Part shown: one piece after another, positions 23,816 to 32,697 of the stretch
How the letters are laid out: each line of letters starts with the position of its first letter
Numbering within the stretch: the first letter of the stretch is position 1
Assembly (NCBI GenBank): GCA_020848655.1
Contig: JADLHU010000094.1
Span: forward strand, 1 to 37,871
Direction of reading: 5' to 3'
Origin: Novosphingobium sp.
Lineage (GTDB): Bacteria > Pseudomonadota > Alphaproteobacteria > Sphingomonadales > Sphingomonadaceae
DNA: 37,871 nucleotides
Program-made: the position numbers and the translations under genes
The notes under the pieces: generated by a model
Database searches by the model: none
Told to the model about the DNA's origin: nothing
The model's input: the letters and a program-made list of their open reading frames with translations, nothing else

Positions 23816-24877
23816 ATGACAGGCAAGCGACTGTTCGCGCTCGACGCGCTGCGCGGCGTGGCCGCGATGGTCGTGCTGCTGCATCATGCAGAGCGGGAAT
23901 TCGCGCTGTTCCCGCTGTTCGCCTACGGCTATCTCGCGGTCGACGTGTTCTTCCTGATGAGCGGCTACGTCATCGCCAGCGCATATGAGCCGCGCATGGG
24001 CCGCGGCATGGGCCTGCGCGCCTTTCTGGCGATTCGCATGGCGCGGCTATACCCGATGATCTGGCTGGGCGGGCTGCTGGGCATCATCGCCGGCCTGTTC
24101 GTGGCGGTGGACCTTGGCGGTGCGCCGCTCTGGCTTGCCGGGATCAGCGCCATGACCGCGCTTCCGCTGCTGTGGACCGCGGCAGAGCTGTTTCCCCTGA
24201 ATGCGCCGCTGTGGTCGATCCTGTTCGAAATCGTCACGAATGCGCTGCATCGCGTGCTGGCGCCGGTGCTGTCGATACGCGTGCTCGGCGCGATCCTGAT
24301 CCTGTCGCTGGCGCTTTTGCTGGTGGCGGGCTGGCGGCTGCACGGGCTGGCCAATGGCTTTTCGCCCGAGACGTTCTGGGGCGGTTTTCCGCGCGTTCTC
24401 CTGTCCTATTTCGCCGGGGTCCTGATCTGGCGGACCCGGGCGGTGTGGCAGCCGCGAACGCCCTGCCTGCCGTTGTGGCTGCTGCTCGCCGGCTTTCTGG
24501 CTGTGGTCTTGTTCGAGGTCATGCTCGCGGGGATCGTTCCGGCCAGTGCCTACTGGCTGGGCGCCGTGCTGTTCGCGTTTCCGCCGGGACTGATGCTGCT
24601 GACCCGCAGCCGCGTGCCTGAAAAGGCGGAACGGATCGCCGCCGCGCTGGGCGACTTGTCCTATCCGCTCTACGCAATCCATCTGCCGTTGCTGCTGTTG
24701 CTGACGCCGTGGGTTCTTCGCCTGGAAGACGCGGCCGCGCGAACGATTGCCATGGTGATCGTCGCAATCGCAATCGCCTTGCTATCGTGGGGGCTGGAGC
24801 GGGTCTACGATGGCCCGCTGCGGCGGCGGCTGGCGCCGGCCCGCGCCGGGCGCGGATCAGCCGTGACCGCCGCCTGA
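23816..24877 (+). CDS. Membrane O-acyltransferase, acyltransferase 3 family
   Basis: A 353-residue protein with about ten hydrophobic helices. KRLFALDALRGVAAMVVLLHH is the family's first-helix signature with the catalytic His, and YLAVDVFFLMSGYVIASAYEPR is the conserved second motif, followed by ARLYPMIWLG. Members such as ExoZ and OatA move acyl groups, usually acetyl, onto sugars. GGAGG lies just ahead of the ATG. As last gene of the GT4 run it probably acetylates the same repeat unit. Its final 21 bases overlap the end of the GT2 gene on the other strand. Confidence 0.88.
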   Translation: MTGKRLFALDALRGVAAMVVLLHHAEREFALFPLFAYGYLAVDVFFLMSGYVIASAYEPRMGRGMGLRAFLAIRMARLYPMIWLGGLLGIIAGLFVAVDLGGAPLWLAGISAMTALPLLWTAAELFPLNAPLWSILFEIVTNALHRVLAPVLSIRVLGAILILSLALLLVAGWRLHGLANGFSPETFWGGFPRVLLSYFAGVLIWRTRAVWQPRTPCLPLWLLLAGFLAVVLFEVMLAGIVPASAYWLGAVLFAFPPGLMLLTRSRVPEKAERIAAALGDLSYPLYAIHLPLLLLLTPWVLRLEDAAARTIAMVIVAIAIALLSWGLERVYDGPLRRRLAPARAGRGSAVTAA

Positions 24878-26086
24878 CCGGTCGTCCTGCGGGGGTTCCG
24901 AAGGCGCGGGCGAGGGATCCATGCTGCGCACCGTCATCGCCGGTTGCCAGATCGTATAGGTCTTGCCCATCCACCACGATTCGAAGAAGCCCACCGCCAC
25001 GCCATAAAGGCTCAACGTAGCCGAATGGAGCAGGGAAAAGGGCGGAATCGGCGCGATGCCGCCAATCGCGAAGGACGCCGCAAGCGCTCCGGCCGCTGCC
25101 AGCATGGCCACCGCGCCGAACTGCACGCCCACGATCAGCAGCAGGCAAAGCACCATCGCCGCCACGAAGAACGGCATCAGCCATTTGATCGGACGGTGCG
25201 AGATATAGGCATAGAGCGACAGCATCGGCAGCTTGCGCAACCGCGGCCAGAGCGCGCGGTGGACGTTCCAGGCCTGACAGGCGATGCGCTGCTTGCGCCG
25301 CTTTTCCTCGGTCGCGCCCGTTGCGCTGCGTTCGAACACTTTCACATGTTCGACGCTGACGATGCGCTGCCCGGAAATCAGGATCGAAAGGCTGAGGTAA
25401 AGGTCGTCGATGAGATCCGGCGATGGCGCGATGTGAAGCGACCGGCGCATCATGAACATCGCGCCGTCGCAGCCGACCAGCCCGACGCTGCGGCTTTCGA
25501 TGCGCTTGATCGCTTCCTCGATCGACCAGTACAGCGAACCCAGCGCGCTTGTCGGCGATTCACTACTGTTGGAATAGACCAGTCGCGCCGTGGCGCAGCC
25601 GACCGCCGGGTCCGCCAGCGCTTCGAGCAACTGGATCGCGACGTCCGGTTCGCTTTCCACGTTGGCATCGGTGAACAGCAGCATCTCGCTGCTGCTGCGC
25701 GAGACGAGCAGGTTCATGCCGAAGGTCTTGCCCGCCCGCTCGCTGCCGACGACGATGTCGGCGCGGTCGGCATAGCCCTGGAGAATGGCGGTCGTCCCGT
25801 CGCTGGGCGCGTCCGCATAGACATGGACCGTCGCCGGGCCATAGAGCCGCGCGATTTCCAGCAGCCGGTCCATCTTGGCGGTGATCACTTGTGCTTCGTT
25901 GTAGGCGCACATGCAAATCGCCAGGGTGGGGCGCGGCGCATCGGCGGGCAGCGCCACCTTTTGCGTCCGATCGCGGGCGAAGCTCAGGCTGAACGGATAG
26001 GTGAACAGCGGGTGCAGGGCCAAAATCGCAAAGATCGCGGCCAGGAACGCGAGGCACCCTTCCAGAACGATTTGGAGACTGGCCAC
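24857..26086 (-). CDS. Membrane-bound family 2 glycosyltransferase
   Basis: A 409-residue protein with one N-terminal helix (about 7-27), a GT-A domain and three C-terminal helices (about 300-375). LAICMCAYNEAQVI opens the catalytic domain, YADAPSDGTTAIL holds the first Asp, LLFTDANVESEP is the DxD equivalent, and LIDDLYLSLSI supplies the acidic acceptor-site motif. RRKQRIACQAWN takes the place of QxxRW and is imperfect, so processivity is uncertain. The tail is Pro/Ser/Gly-rich (PSPAPSEPPQDDRSGGGHG). It stands alone on the minus strand, converging with an acyltransferase gene and diverging from wza. It may add a backbone sugar to the lipid-linked unit. Confidence 0.83.
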   Translation of the reverse strand: MASLQIVLEGCLAFLAAIFAILALHPLFTYPFSLSFARDRTQKVALPADAPRPTLAICMCAYNEAQVITAKMDRLLEIARLYGPATVHVYADAPSDGTTAILQGYADRADIVVGSERAGKTFGMNLLVSRSSSEMLLFTDANVESEPDVAIQLLEALADPAVGCATARLVYSNSSESPTSALGSLYWSIEEAIKRIESRSVGLVGCDGAMFMMRRSLHIAPSPDLIDDLYLSLSILISGQRIVSVEHVKVFERSATGATEEKRRKQRIACQAWNVHRALWPRLRKLPMLSLYAYISHRPIKWLMPFFVAAMVLCLLLIVGVQFGAVAMLAAAGALAASFAIGGIAPIPPFSLLHSATLSLYGVAVGFFESWWMGKTYTIWQPAMTVRSMDPSPAPSEPPQDDRSGGGHG

Positions 26087-26275
26087 CGCTATCCTTTAAT
26101 TACTGCAAACTTTGCTGAACCAGTGATCCCGGAAAGCTACCGCAAGCAGCCGGCCGTTCATAGAGCGCAGATGGAATGCGCGTCGCTTCCCTTGTCACAT
26201 GCCATTGATTTGTCTTGTCCGCCATCGCGCGTCGTGGACAAAAAACGGCCTGTCGCGAATCGTTACATTTCCTTG

Positions 26276-26295
26276 TTGCAATGCAGCATGATTGC
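26276..26295 (+). promoter_or_regulatory. Candidate operator, copy B, upstream of wza
   Basis: TTGCAATGCAGCATGATTGC shares a ten-base core with copy A (15845-15866) and thirteen contiguous bases with copy C (20058-20070). A TAAAAT element (26320-26325) lies 25 bases downstream and could be a -10 box, which would place the site where activators usually bind. The 263-base interval 26087-26349 separates the divergent GT2 and wza genes; nothing else clear is visible in it. Confidence 0.5.
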
Positions 26296-26349
26296 GAGCA
26301 CCTTTGCAAGCGAGGGGATTAAAATCGCCTAAGCTCTCGCGGAGTGCAG

Positions 26350-26925
26350 ATGAGAAAACTCAGTTGTGTGGCTATGTTGGCGCTGTTTCTGGCGGGGTGC
26401 GCGGGGCAGGTTCCAGCTCCTGCGAGCACGATCGTTGCGTCCAGCATGGCAGAATCATCCCCGGCCGAGGACTATCGGCTGGGACCGGGGGACAAATTGC
26501 AGCTCATCGTCTATGGTGAGCAGAACCTCACCAGCGAACAGCTCGTCGCCGCGGACGGCAGCGTTACCGTGCCGCTGGCCGGCCGTGTCGTCGCCGAAGG
26601 CAAGACCAGCCACGAGGTCGCCGCGGAAATCCAGACGCGGCTTGCCGACGGTTTCCTGCGCAACCCCGCCGTTGTCGCGGTGGTGACCGCCTATCGGCCG
26701 TTCTACATCCTGGGCGAGGTCAACAATCCGGGGCAATACGAATACGCCGTGGGCATGACCGCGCGCGACGCGGTGGCGAAAGCCGGTGGCTATACCTATC
26801 GCGCCAAGAAGAACGAGATTGTCCTGCGCCACGAAAAGACGACCGAGGAAGTGCGCGTCATTCTCGACCAGGATTTCCGTATCCGTCCAGGTGACACCCT
26901 TCGCATCGACGAGCGGTATTTCTGA
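26350..26925 (+). CDS. Short polysaccharide export (Wza/OPX-type) lipoprotein
   Basis: A 191-residue lipoprotein from the ATG at 26350, with GGAG five bases upstream. The signal is MRKLSCVAMLALFLAGC, with Cys17 lipidated. Residues about 40-120 form the polysaccharide export domain (YRLGPGDKLQLIVYGEQNLT, then VPLAGRVVAEGKT), and residues about 120-190 form one SLBB-type unit (FYILGEVNNPGQYEYAVGMTARDAVAKAGGYT). E. coli Wza is nearly twice as long and ends in an amphipathic helix that spans the outer membrane; that part is missing here. The protein is therefore a short OPX type that forms a periplasmic channel but needs another outer-membrane pore. The beta-barrel gene starting two bases after its stop codon is the obvious partner. 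Confidence 0.9.
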   Translation: MRKLSCVAMLALFLAGCAGQVPAPASTIVASSMAESSPAEDYRLGPGDKLQLIVYGEQNLTSEQLVAADGSVTVPLAGRVVAEGKTSHEVAAEIQTRLADGFLRNPAVVAVVTAYRPFYILGEVNNPGQYEYAVGMTARDAVAKAGGYTYRAKKNEIVLRHEKTTEEVRVILDQDFRIRPGDTLRIDERYF

Positions 26926-26927
26926 TC

Positions 26928-28274
26928 GTGCATGCGTTCGGTGGCTATCCGGCGTCTTTGACGAGACGCATATGGCCTTGTGGCCGGACGCCGGTGGCGA
27001 TGATGGCGGTGCTGCTTGCCGCCAACGTGATCGTGCCGACCAAGGCGCGCGCGCAGACCTATGGGCCATTGCTGGATTCGGAAATCCCGCTGTCGACGCA
27101 AACCGGCCGCAACAGGGGCGTCGATGATCGCGCCCGGCCCGAATTGCGGCAGCAGGGCCTGCCGCTCGGCGGTTTTCGCGCATTTCCGCAAATCGGCGGC
27201 GGCATCGGTTTCACCAGCAATGTCGTGGGCAGCGAACAGGGCGCCCGAAGCGACGGCTATGCCGCCGCGACCGCTCGCCTCGATCTGCGCAGCCAATGGT
27301 CGCGCCATGATCTGAGCGTGACCGGCGCTTATGACGGCCAGCGCTATTTCCAGACATCCGCCAAGAACGAGAACGGCTATCTGGCCGCGATCAACGGCAA
27401 TCTTGACGTGTTCGATCGCAGTTCCCTTGCCGCATCGGCTTCGCTTCGCCGGCGCTACGAGGACCAGACGGCGGCTTCGTTTCCGGCCAGCGGCGGGGGG
27501 TCGGTCGCGATCGACCAGACCAGCCTGATGCTGCGCGGCACCCACGCCCTGAACCAGCTTCGCATCACCGGCAGCGGCGATTACAACGATTTCCGCTATG
27601 GCCGGTCGGTCACGCTGTCGGGCCAGCGGCTCGACCTGGGCTTTCGCGATCATTGGGTCGCGCGGATGAGCGGCCGCTTGGAATATGCGCTCAGCCCCGA
27701 CAACGCGGTGTTCGTCCAGGGGACCTATCGCCATACGGACTATGACATGAAAACCACCACGGCCAATCGCACCAGCGATGAATGGCGCGCGGGCGTGGGG
27801 GCCATCGCCGATGTCAGTTCGCTGATCCGCATCGCCGGCGCCGTCGGCTATTTCCGGCGCACATACGATAATCCCGCGTTCGACAGCATCGGCGATCTCG
27901 ATGTCGATTTCCGGCTCGATTACTATGTCAGCCCGCTGACGACGGTATCGACCGTGTTCACGCGCCAGTTGGAAGAAGCGATCGTGGCCGGATCTTCGGG
28001 CTACATGGCGACCCATGTGGGCGCGCGGGTCGATCACGAACTGCTGCGCAATCTGATCCCTTACGCCTATGTAGACTGGGTGAAGGAAAGTTTCCGGGGC
28101 GCCGATCGCGACGACAGGCGCTGGGTGGCGGGGCTGGGCGCCGGCTATCAGCCCAATCGCCGCTGGTCGGTCGACTTTTCCGCCAGTTATGTTTCACGAG
28201 ACAGCAGCGGCCTTCAGCGCGGTCCCCGCATCAAGGAACTGCGCTCGCTCTTGACCTTGAAGTACAATCCATAA
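26928..28274 (+). CDS. Outer-membrane beta-barrel of the EPS export locus (BBP2/COG5338-like)
   Basis: A 448-residue protein, probably starting at GTG 26928 two bases after the wza stop. The long N-terminus contains a signal peptide (MMAVLLAANVIVPTKARA, cleavage before QTYG) preceded by a basic stretch. The mature part is rich in alternating amphipathic strands: AAATARLDLRSQWSRHDLSVTGAYDG, AASASLRRRYEDQT and WVARMSGRLEYALSPDNAVFVQGTYRHTDY. The last strands are WSVDFSASYVSRD and SLLTLKYNP. The family is found in polysaccharide loci of sphingomonads and rhizobia. Position between a short OPX lipoprotein and Wzc points to the outer-membrane pore for the polymer. The terminal residue is Pro, not aromatic, although Tyr stands two places before it. 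Confidence 0.78.
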   Translation: MHAFGGYPASLTRRIWPCGRTPVAMMAVLLAANVIVPTKARAQTYGPLLDSEIPLSTQTGRNRGVDDRARPELRQQGLPLGGFRAFPQIGGGIGFTSNVVGSEQGARSDGYAAATARLDLRSQWSRHDLSVTGAYDGQRYFQTSAKNENGYLAAINGNLDVFDRSSLAASASLRRRYEDQTAASFPASGGGSVAIDQTSLMLRGTHALNQLRITGSGDYNDFRYGRSVTLSGQRLDLGFRDHWVARMSGRLEYALSPDNAVFVQGTYRHTDYDMKTTTANRTSDEWRAGVGAIADVSSLIRIAGAVGYFRRTYDNPAFDSIGDLDVDFRLDYYVSPLTTVSTVFTRQLEEAIVAGSSGYMATHVGARVDHELLRNLIPYAYVDWVKESFRGADRDDRRWVAGLGAGYQPNRRWSVDFSASYVSRDSSGLQRGPRIKELRSLLTLKYNP

Positions 28275-28326
28275 GGGCATTGCGCCCGTCCGTGCCTGAC
28301 CTGAGACTGCAGAGAAGATTATCGCC

Positions 28327-30420
28327 ATGAACGATGAAACCACCAATCGCGGTTACCAGGAACAGGACCTGGCCAGCATAGTGTCGCGGTTCCGGCGCTA
28401 TCTGCCGATCAGCCTGGGCATCATTGCCGCGGCGGTGATCCTGGCGGGCATCGCCACGCGCTTTTCCCCCAAGGAATACACCGCATACGCGCAATTGGCC
28501 TATTCGCCGCAGACGACATTGGTGGGCGATGCCGGCCAGCCGATGACCGACGCCCAGCGCGATGCCGCGGTCGAAGCGCAGATGCAGTTGGTCAGTTCGC
28601 TGATGGTCGCATCACAGGTGATCAAGACCACGGGAATGGCCAACGATCCCGAACTGCGCGCGCAGGCTGGCGGGTTCGAAGGCGGCCCGTCTCCCGACAG
28701 CATGGCGGCGGCCCTGCTGCGGCGGGCGAGCACCACGCGGATCGGGCAGACGCCGCTGTTCCACATCAACTATGTCGATGAAGACCCGCTGAAGGCCGCG
28801 AAGATCGCCAATGCCTTTGCCGAGGCCTATCTCCAGGTCCAGGTCGACCAGAAGCGCGCCCAGGCGAATGGCCCGGCCGAGCAGTTGGCCAAGCGCGTCG
28901 AGGAACTTCGCCGCGATGCCGAACTGGCCGATGCCGAAGTGGTCGGGTTCCGGGTTCGCAACAACCTGCTCAACACCACCAATTCCGTGACCCTGGAATC
29001 GCTCGTTTCCAACATCGACAGCAACCTGGCGCAGGCGCGCTCGGAAGCGGCGCAAGTGCGGGTGGGCGGTGGTTCCGACGCGCTGAGCGAGGGTATCGAC
29101 GTCGGCACGCTTTCCGCGCTGCGCCAGCGCCGCGCCGAAGCGCAGCAGGAAGTTTCCGGCCTTCAGGCGCGGTATGGGGATAACAACCCCCTGCTGATCG
29201 AGGCGCGCGACCGGCTGGCGGCGGCCAATGCCGCGGTCGAGCGCGAGGAAACGCGCGTCAACAGTGCCTCGGGCGTTCGCGCTTCGGCCGCTGCCGCGCG
29301 TGCGGGTTCGCTCGAAGGCAGCCGGGCGCAGGCCGAGGCCAAGCTGGCCGGCAACTTGCGCGCCGGGGTGCAGCTTGCCGATCTTCAGCGCAAGGCGGAT
29401 GCCGCGCAGAAGCTCTATCAGGACATGCTTGCGGTCAGCGGGCAGCAGACGGCCAATCGCGCGCTGGTGCAGCCGGATTCGCACATCGTCGCACCGGCAA
29501 CGCCGCCGCTTTATCCGTCTTCGCCGAAGATGCTGGTGAACCTGCTCGTCGGGTTCGCGGTCGGTCTCGCCATCGCGGTGGCCCTGATCTATGTCCGTGA
29601 ACGCTGGTCGCGCACGCTCAACACCATCGACGATATCGATCGGTATCTGGGCGTCGATTTCCTCAACTCGGTGCCGACGCTTCAGTCGGCCATCGACAAG
29701 CCGAAGACTCGCGATCCGGCCGAGGCGGTGCTGCTTCACCCGATGTCGTCCTATGCGGAAGCGTTCCGCAGCCTCGCCACGACCTTGCTGTTCGCGGCAA
29801 GCAACAGCAAGGCCAAGGGCGGCCGGGTGATCGGCATCAGTTCGGCGCTTTCGGGCGAAGGCAAGACCACCACGTCCATCTCGATGGCACGGGTTCTGGC
29901 GATGTCGGGCAAGAAGGTGGCGCTGCTCGATATCGACTTGCGGCGCAGGTCCACCACGATGGCGCTGGCCCCCGATGCGGAAAAGGGCTGGATCGAAGTC
30001 ATGCAGGGTGAAGCGACGCTCGACGAGATCGCGTTCGAGGATGCCAGCGGCCTGATCCTGCTGCCGGCCGCGCGTGGCGCGCACGAAGTGCAACGCCTGT
30101 TCGATGGCGATGGCTTCGCGACGCTGCTGGCCGACTTGCGGCAGCGTTTCGAAGTGGTCGTCGTCGATACCGCGCCGGTGCTGGCCGTGGTCGATACCCG
30201 CAACGTCATCACGCATCTCGATACCTTCGCGCTGGTCGCCTACTGGCGCCGCACGCCGATCAAGGCGATCCGTGCCGCGCTGCACCAGGTCCAGACGGTG
30301 GGCGGTTCCATTGCCGGCGTGGCGATGACCATGGTCAACCTGAAGACCCAGGCGCAATCGGGCTATGGCGAGACATCGTACTACTACGACGAGATCAAAG
30401 ATTATCTCCCCTCCAACTGA
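28327..30420 (+). CDS. Wzc-type polysaccharide co-polymerase with BY-kinase domain
   Basis: A 697-residue inner-membrane protein. Residues about 27-47 and 401-422 are the two membrane helices that flank a large periplasmic Wzz domain with coiled-coil segments; SPKMLVNLLVGFAVG marks the second. The cytoplasmic part is a bacterial tyrosine kinase: Walker A SGEGKTT (509-515, Lys513), Walker A' LLDIDLRR (Asp535, Asp537) and Walker B VVVVDTAP (Asp614). The last 17 residues, YGETSYYYDEIKDYLPS, form the tyrosine cluster that is autophosphorylated. Such proteins set chain length and drive export together with Wza and Wzy. No cognate phosphatase (Wzb) is seen in the window. Kinase and Wzz parts are fused, unlike the split GelC/GelE arrangement described for sphingan loci. 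Confidence 0.93.
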   Translation: MNDETTNRGYQEQDLASIVSRFRRYLPISLGIIAAAVILAGIATRFSPKEYTAYAQLAYSPQTTLVGDAGQPMTDAQRDAAVEAQMQLVSSLMVASQVIKTTGMANDPELRAQAGGFEGGPSPDSMAAALLRRASTTRIGQTPLFHINYVDEDPLKAAKIANAFAEAYLQVQVDQKRAQANGPAEQLAKRVEELRRDAELADAEVVGFRVRNNLLNTTNSVTLESLVSNIDSNLAQARSEAAQVRVGGGSDALSEGIDVGTLSALRQRRAEAQQEVSGLQARYGDNNPLLIEARDRLAAANAAVEREETRVNSASGVRASAAAARAGSLEGSRAQAEAKLAGNLRAGVQLADLQRKADAAQKLYQDMLAVSGQQTANRALVQPDSHIVAPATPPLYPSSPKMLVNLLVGFAVGLAIAVALIYVRERWSRTLNTIDDIDRYLGVDFLNSVPTLQSAIDKPKTRDPAEAVLLHPMSSYAEAFRSLATTLLFAASNSKAKGGRVIGISSALSGEGKTTTSISMARVLAMSGKKVALLDIDLRRRSTTMALAPDAEKGWIEVMQGEATLDEIAFEDASGLILLPAARGAHEVQRLFDGDGFATLLADLRQRFEVVVVDTAPVLAVVDTRNVITHLDTFALVAYWRRTPIKAIRAALHQVQTVGGSIAGVAMTMVNLKTQAQSGYGETSYYYDEIKDYLPSN

Positions 30421-30454
30421 TTCGTCGGTCGGCCTGGCCGGGAAGCGACCGATC

Positions 30455-31792
30455 GTGGCGTTTTCCGCGGCCACGGTCGACGGGCTGGAAGGCCTTTTGC
30501 AGTGGTGCATCGCCCCGCTGGAACGCCGCATCGGTTCCGTGGCCACCGCGCGCCTCTGGGCCGTCGCCGACCAGGGCGCGAGCGGCGTGGCCAATGTCCT
30601 CGTCTTCGCGCTGTTCGGCCGCGGGCTGACGCCGCACGATTTCGGCTCCATCGGGATGATGATGGGGTTGTACTATTTCATCGGCGGCTTCCACCGATCG
30701 GCGATCGTTTTGCCCTTCACGACCTGGCACCGGACCGACGCCGATGCCATCGATGTTCACCGCGATGACAGCAACTGGTGGTGGCTGGGCCTGGGGCTGG
30801 CGCTGCTGGTTTCGGCGGGGACGGGAATCGCGGCGCTGGTCGTGCGGCTGGCCGGAGCCTACGTCCCCGATGTGCAATGGCTGGTCGAGCCGCTGTACCT
30901 GACCGCGCTGGTCACGCCGGCGCTGCTGGCCTGGGAATTCGCGCGGCGCTGGCTCTACAAGATCGAGCGGCCGCAACTGGTGGCCGCATGTTCGGGGCTG
31001 TATCTGGTGGTGCTGGTTGCCGGCGCGCTGCTGGCGGGCCGCTATGCGCCCGATTCCTTTGCGGCGGCGATGGTCTGGGTCCTGGCGAGCATCGTGGCGC
31101 TGGTCGTGGCGCTGATGCGGCTTGTGCCGATGGCGTTCGACCGGGCGGCGGCGGCGCTGATCACGCGCGAGAACAAGGCGCACGCGGCATGGCTGGCGGC
31201 AACGAACCTGCCCTATTCGATCTACAGCACCGCTTCGATCGTGGTGTGGATCGGCCTGTTCATGGGGCCGCTGGAGGCTGCCGTCTTCACCGCCGCGCGC
31301 ACGCTGACCAACCCGGCGATCAGCGTGGTGTCGGCCATTGATTCGATCGACAAGCCGCGCGCTGCGCGGGCCCTGGTGCGCGAAGGCATTCCGGGCCTGC
31401 GCCGTATCGTGCGCAATTCACGCATTTCGATCGCTGTTGCCACCGGGCTGTACCTGGGCGGCGTGGCGATCCTGGCGACGTACCTCACGCATCTGGCCTA
31501 TGGCGGGCAATATACCGGGCTTGAGGAAGAAGTGCGCTGGCTGGCGCTGGGCTTTTTCCTGTTCAGCCTGAACCTGCCTTCGGAAACGATGCTGATCGTG
31601 CTGCGCGCCGGGCCGGTCATGCTGACCGTGCGCTGCATCACGGCGGCGATCACGCTGGCGGCGCTGGCCTTCAGCGCGCGGCATGGCGTGGCGGGCATGG
31701 CCGGGGGCTTCGCGGCAAGCCAGTTCATCAACTGCCTGCTGCTGATCGGCGCCGAACGCGTGGCGCTTGCACGGTGGAGCCGGAGCCGATGA
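30455..31792 (+). CDS. Second flippase-like polytopic membrane protein
   Basis: From GTG 30455 (GGAAG about ten bases before) it has 445 residues; the frame is also open from an ATG at 30365 inside wzc, which would add 30 unconvincing residues. RLWAVADQGASGVANVLVFALFGRGLTPHDFGSIGMMMGLYYF is the Wzx/MOP-type opening, and about twelve helices follow. PYSIYSTASIVVWIGLFMGPLEAAVFTAARTL is the second-half repeat. The window thus has two flippase candidates, here and at 14278. It ends in an ATGA overlap with a GT2 gene. It may serve a different polymer or a side-chain donor lipid; similar proteins are often annotated only as polysaccharide biosynthesis proteins. Confidence 0.75.
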   Translation: MAFSAATVDGLEGLLQWCIAPLERRIGSVATARLWAVADQGASGVANVLVFALFGRGLTPHDFGSIGMMMGLYYFIGGFHRSAIVLPFTTWHRTDADAIDVHRDDSNWWWLGLGLALLVSAGTGIAALVVRLAGAYVPDVQWLVEPLYLTALVTPALLAWEFARRWLYKIERPQLVAACSGLYLVVLVAGALLAGRYAPDSFAAAMVWVLASIVALVVALMRLVPMAFDRAAAALITRENKAHAAWLAATNLPYSIYSTASIVVWIGLFMGPLEAAVFTAARTLTNPAISVVSAIDSIDKPRAARALVREGIPGLRRIVRNSRISIAVATGLYLGGVAILATYLTHLAYGGQYTGLEEEVRWLALGFFLFSLNLPSETMLIVLRAGPVMLTVRCITAAITLAALAFSARHGVAGMAGGFAASQFINCLLLIGAERVALARWSRSR

Positions 31793-32697
31793 CCGAGGCC
31801 GTATCGCCCCCCCGGTTTTCCATCGTCATCCTGACCTATGCGCGTGAGGCGATCCTTGCCGAAAATCTCGATCGGCTGGCGGCCGATCTGGCGAATCGCG
31901 ACGACTATGAAATCATTCTGGTCGACAACAATCCCGAAGCGTTCGACCGCTCCGCCGCGCTGGCCCGTTTCCACGCGGTGCGCGTGTTGTGGGACGGGGC
32001 GAACAAGGGCGTGGTCGCGCGCAACCTGGGCTTCGTCGCCGCGCGGGGGGAATTCGTCGTTCTGCTCGATGACGATGTCTTCATCGAAACGCCCGATTTC
32101 CTCGATCGCTTCGCCAGCCGCTTTGCGACCGACGCGAAGCTGGGGGCGATCACCGTGGCCAAGCATGTTCGCGGCGAAACGCGGCGGCGCGTCGATCTGA
32201 TTCCGCATACCGACAAATCGGTGGACCTGACGCGCCCGTTTCCCACCTTCCGCTTCGTCGGCGGATGCGTCGGCTTTCGCACGGCCGCCTTGCGCGAGAC
32301 CGGCGGATTCCTGCCGGATTTTTTCTATGGACTTGAGGAGATCGAATTGTCCTATCGCCTGATCGACCGGGGATGGTCGATCCATTATGATCCCGCCATT
32401 GTCTGCGAAGAACTGGAACACCCCGCCGGCCGCCGGCCGAAACGGCTGGTCCAGGCAGACCGGCTGACCAACAAATTCATCATCAGCTTCCTGCGGATGC
32501 CTTCGCCTTACGTCTGGATCAACCTTGTCGCCTTTCCGCCTTATGCGTGGTTCTTTGCGCGGGGGCAGATCGATGTGGGCCTGGCGCTGAAGCAGTTCGT
32601 GGCATGGCTGCGTCGGCCGGACCGGCTGCGTCGGCAGCCGATCGGCGCGCCGGCGCGGCGCTATATCCGTGCCTGCGGCGGGCATTTGTGGCGATGA
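31789..32697 (+). CDS. Glycosyltransferase family 2
   Basis: A 302-residue soluble-looking GT-A enzyme. The ATG at 31789 overlaps the preceding stop (ATGA) and has GGAG upstream. FSIVILTYAREAILAENLDRL opens the nucleotide-binding fold, IILVDNN gives the first Asp, NKGVVARNLGFVAARGEFVVLLDDDVF contains the DxD motif (DDD), and FVGGCVGFRTAALRETGGF with FFYGLEEIELSYRLIDRGW gives the acceptor-loop and catalytic acidic residues. The pattern is that of rhamnosyl/galactosyl-type single-addition GT2s. It has no membrane helix strong enough to call. It overlaps the next gene by four bases, so the run is translationally coupled. Confidence 0.87.
   Translation: MTEAVSPPRFSIVILTYAREAILAENLDRLAADLANRDDYEIILVDNNPEAFDRSAALARFHAVRVLWDGANKGVVARNLGFVAARGEFVVLLDDDVFIETPDFLDRFASRFATDAKLGAITVAKHVRGETRRRVDLIPHTDKSVDLTRPFPTFRFVGGCVGFRTAALRETGGFLPDFFYGLEEIELSYRLIDRGWSIHYDPAIVCEELEHPAGRRPKRLVQADRLTNKFIISFLRMPSPYVWINLVAFPPYAWFFARGQIDVGLALKQFVAWLRRPDRLRRQPIGAPARRYIRACGGHLWR

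Noticed and set aside
24857..24877. Convergent 21-base overlap of acyltransferase and GT2 genes as a regulatory antisense element
   Set aside because: Short 3' overlaps between convergent genes are common in compact genomes, and nothing else here suggests regulation.
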